From: Bacillus salacetis
GTDB taxonomy: Bacteria; Bacillota; Bacilli; Bacillales; Bacillaceae_B
NCBI RefSeq assembly: GCF_003581585.1
Contig: NZ_QXIR01000002.1
Span: forward strand, 1 to 64,000
Direction of reading: 5' to 3'
DNA: 64,000 bases
This document shows positions 62,499-64,000 of the stretch, piece by piece. Every line of letters begins with the position of its first letter. The first letter of the stretch is position 1. The notes below the pieces were generated by a model. It saw only the letters and a list, made by a program, of their open reading frames with translations, was not told where the DNA came from and ran no database searches. The translations under genes and the position numbers were made by a program.

Positions 62499-63585
62499 AA
62501 TGATCATTGTGGTGATAGACTTCTTGTTTTGTATGAAATCCATCGGCAATGATCGTCTCATCGATATTTACTTGATTAACAGCAACCGGCGGAAGGAGGA
62601 CGGATGGTACTTCCACCTTCCCATTATTTATATTAAGATCTATATCTATTTCTTCTCCCCTTGCAAGTTTCACAGCTAACTCAGCCGCTTTCTCTGTCAA
62701 ATCTTGAATCGGTTTGTAAACCGTCATCGCCTGTTCGCCTGATACTATTCTGCGGACAGCAGCCAAATCGGCATCCTGTCCCGTTACGGGGATTTTCCCG
62801 GCAAGCCCCCGTTCTTCAAGAACCTCCATTATCGCTCCGGCAGTAGTATCATTGGGAGCGATGATCGCATCCACCTGGTTCCCATTAGCATCAAGGGCAA
62901 GTTCGATATTTTCTTTGGCATTTGCCGGCTGCCAGTCCTTTGTCCATTGATCAAATACGATTGTGATATCTTCCTTGTCAATCAATGGCTGCAGTACAGA
63001 AAAAGCCCCTTTTTTGATTAAATGTGCATTATTGTCTATTTCTGCTCCGCCGATATAGACATATTTCCCTTTAGGTACTAATCGGGTAATAGCTTTTGCC
63101 TGTAATTCACCAACCTTTTCATTGTCATAAGAAACGTACATGTCCACTTCAGCATTTGTTACCAGCCTGTCATAAGATAAGACCTTCACACCTGCTGAGT
63201 GTGCCTTTTCAACAATCGCAGCAGCTGACTCGGCATTCTGCGGGATGATGACTAACAGGTCGACTCCTTTGCTGATCAGTGTTTCAGCTTGCCATATCTG
63301 CAAAGCATCGTCACCGTCTGCTGACAATATCTCTACTTGCGCGCCTAGCTTCTCTGCAGCTTTCTTGAATAAGTTCCGATCCTTTTGCCACCGTTCTTCC
63401 AGCAGTGTACCCATTACGAAACCAATTTTAATAGTATCCTCTACACCTTTTTCTTGTTCCACAGAGGTAACAGTCGTTATGTTTTTCGTCGCAGGTATAT
63501 TTTCCTCTTGCTCACAAGCGGAAATCATGAGCAATACACCAAGCAATAACAGCAAAGTAACCTTTTTATACATTGTCCTTTTCAT
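62497..63585 (-). CDS. XylF-like sugar-binding lipoprotein, possible sensor subunit
   Basis: The 362-residue protein has a lipoprotein signal ending LLMISAC and a PBP type I domain similar to XylF (IGFVMGTLLEERWQKDRNLF, VLSYDRLVTNAEVDMYVSYD, EIDNNAHLIKKGAF, TGQDADLAAVRRI). It lies next to a YesN-type regulator rather than in the importer operon, as XylFII does in Clostridium LytS/YesN xylose sensing (established there). Its role as a sensor here is inferred. The ribosome site is weak (TGGAAACGG). Confidence 0.85.
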   Translation of the reverse strand: MKRTMYKKVTLLLLLGVLLMISACEQEENIPATKNITTVTSVEQEKGVEDTIKIGFVMGTLLEERWQKDRNLFKKAAEKLGAQVEILSADGDDALQIWQAETLISKGVDLLVIIPQNAESAAAIVEKAHSAGVKVLSYDRLVTNAEVDMYVSYDNEKVGELQAKAITRLVPKGKYVYIGGAEIDNNAHLIKKGAFSVLQPLIDKEDITIVFDQWTKDWQPANAKENIELALDANGNQVDAIIAPNDTTAGAIMEVLEERGLAGKIPVTGQDADLAAVRRIVSGEQAMTVYKPIQDLTEKAAELAVKLARGEEIDIDLNINNGKVEVPSVLLPPVAVNQVNIDETIIADGFHTKQEVYHHNDH

Positions 63586-63602
63586 ATGTCCGTTTCCATT
63601 CT

Positions 63603-64000
63603 CTATACCAGCTTATTGCTTTCCAAAAGGCTCTTCCGATATTCAGTCGGTGAGATATGACACATTTTTTTAAAGACCTTGCTGAAATAGTTAGGATCAT
63701 GGTACCCAACTTCAAAGGTGATTTGCTTTAAGCTTTTCTCCGGATCCCTCATTAGTCTTTTCGCTTTTTCTATACGGCAGTCTGTTAAAAAATGAATATA
63801 ATTTACTCCCAGCTGCTCTTTGAAGATTTTACTGATATAAATCGGGCTTAAACCGATGACTTTTCCTATCTCTTCCAAGGAAATATCCTGATAGGCATGA
63901 TCGATAATGTATTGCTTTATCTGCCCAATTGTATTCTCTTCAAGTTTGTCCTGATGCTCTTGCGTGTTCTGATGCATTCTCTCCAGGATCAGCCTCGTCT
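63603..64000 (-). CDS. AraC/YesN-type response regulator, C-terminal part only
   Basis: The frame stays open to the window edge, so the gene extends past 64000; the ATG at 63977 is probably internal. The visible ~130 residues hold a two-HTH AraC domain (SLEEIGKVIGLSPIYISKIF, then ITFEVGYHDPNYFSKVFKKM and SPTEYRKSLL). The receiver domain should lie outside. It is 17 nt upstream of the XylF-like gene, so they are probably one operon. Confidence 0.88.
   Translation of the reverse strand, partial: TRLILERMHQNTQEHQDKLEENTIGQIKQYIIDHAYQDISLEEIGKVIGLSPIYISKIFKEQLGVNYIHFLTDCRIEKAKRLMRDPEKSLKQITFEVGYHDPNYFSKVFKKMCHISPTEYRKSLLESNKLV

Overview
The window is chromosomal DNA from an endospore-forming member of the Bacillaceae. 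Spore genes (cwlJ, an alpha/beta-type SASP, spoVIF, a CotF-like coat gene), Bacillus-type gene order for methionine salvage and thiamine synthesis, T-box, S-box and TPP leaders, strong AGGAGG ribosome sites and several TTG/GTG starts all point there. I cannot name the species. No rRNA, tRNA, CRISPR array, prophage or transposase gene was seen.

Region 1 (1-8.8 kb) is the complete methionine salvage pathway. mtnW-mtnX-mtnB-mtnD and mtnE run leftward; mtnU and mtnK-mtnA run rightward. Two SAM-I riboswitches, each with its own promoter and terminator, control mtnWXBD and mtnKA. Region 2 (8.9-13.6 kb) holds a metallo-beta-lactamase-fold hydrolase, cwlJ, an unknown gene, a small kinase-like gene, paiB and an acetyltransferase. 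Region 3 (13.7-17.4 kb) is the fruR-fruK-fruA operon. Region 4 (17.4-33 kb) carries a Gly/Trp/Tyr repeat protein, a MutM/Nei paralogue, a Suv3-like helicase, a CAP-domain protein, speD, a SASP gene, an AIM24-type protein, a DEAD-box helicase, exoA, a methylmalonyl-CoA epimerase, an EamA exporter and an AtoE-type transporter. Region 5 (33-38.6 kb) has a membrane-anchored trypsin-like protease, several small proteins of unknown function, a GH18 protein, an unknown Cys/His protein and a glutathione peroxidase.

Region 6 (38.7-44.2 kb) is a TPP-riboswitch-controlled operon tenI-thiO-thiS-thiG-thiF-thiD-thiE. It makes the thiazole half, phosphorylates HMP and joins the two halves; tenA is absent. 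Region 7 (44.3-50.6 kb) has a HIT protein, threonyl-tRNA synthetase behind two tandem threonine T-boxes, two acetyltransferases, and an APC permease behind a third T-box with a likely leucine codon. Region 8 (50.7-58 kb) has a phospholipase A2-like miniprotein, spoVIF, a flavoprotein, a coat protein, a beta-propeller glycosidase-like protein, an APC permease and a HAD phosphatase. Region 9 (58.2-64 kb) is a ChvE-MmsA-MmsB monosaccharide ABC importer with a second XylF-like lipoprotein and the start of a YesN-type regulator, cut by the window edge.

The most notable unexplained structure is a family of short inverted-repeat elements (140-194 bp, GGCT...AGCC ends), seven copies between 3.3 and 31.7 kb. 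Three copies have perfect 8-bp target duplications, so they look like non-autonomous transposons (MITEs). They sit next to stop codons, in terminator T-tracts, and in one case inside the riboswitch-controlled mtnW leader. A second family of palindromes centred on GGGGACAGTCCCC-like cores lies between genes further along.
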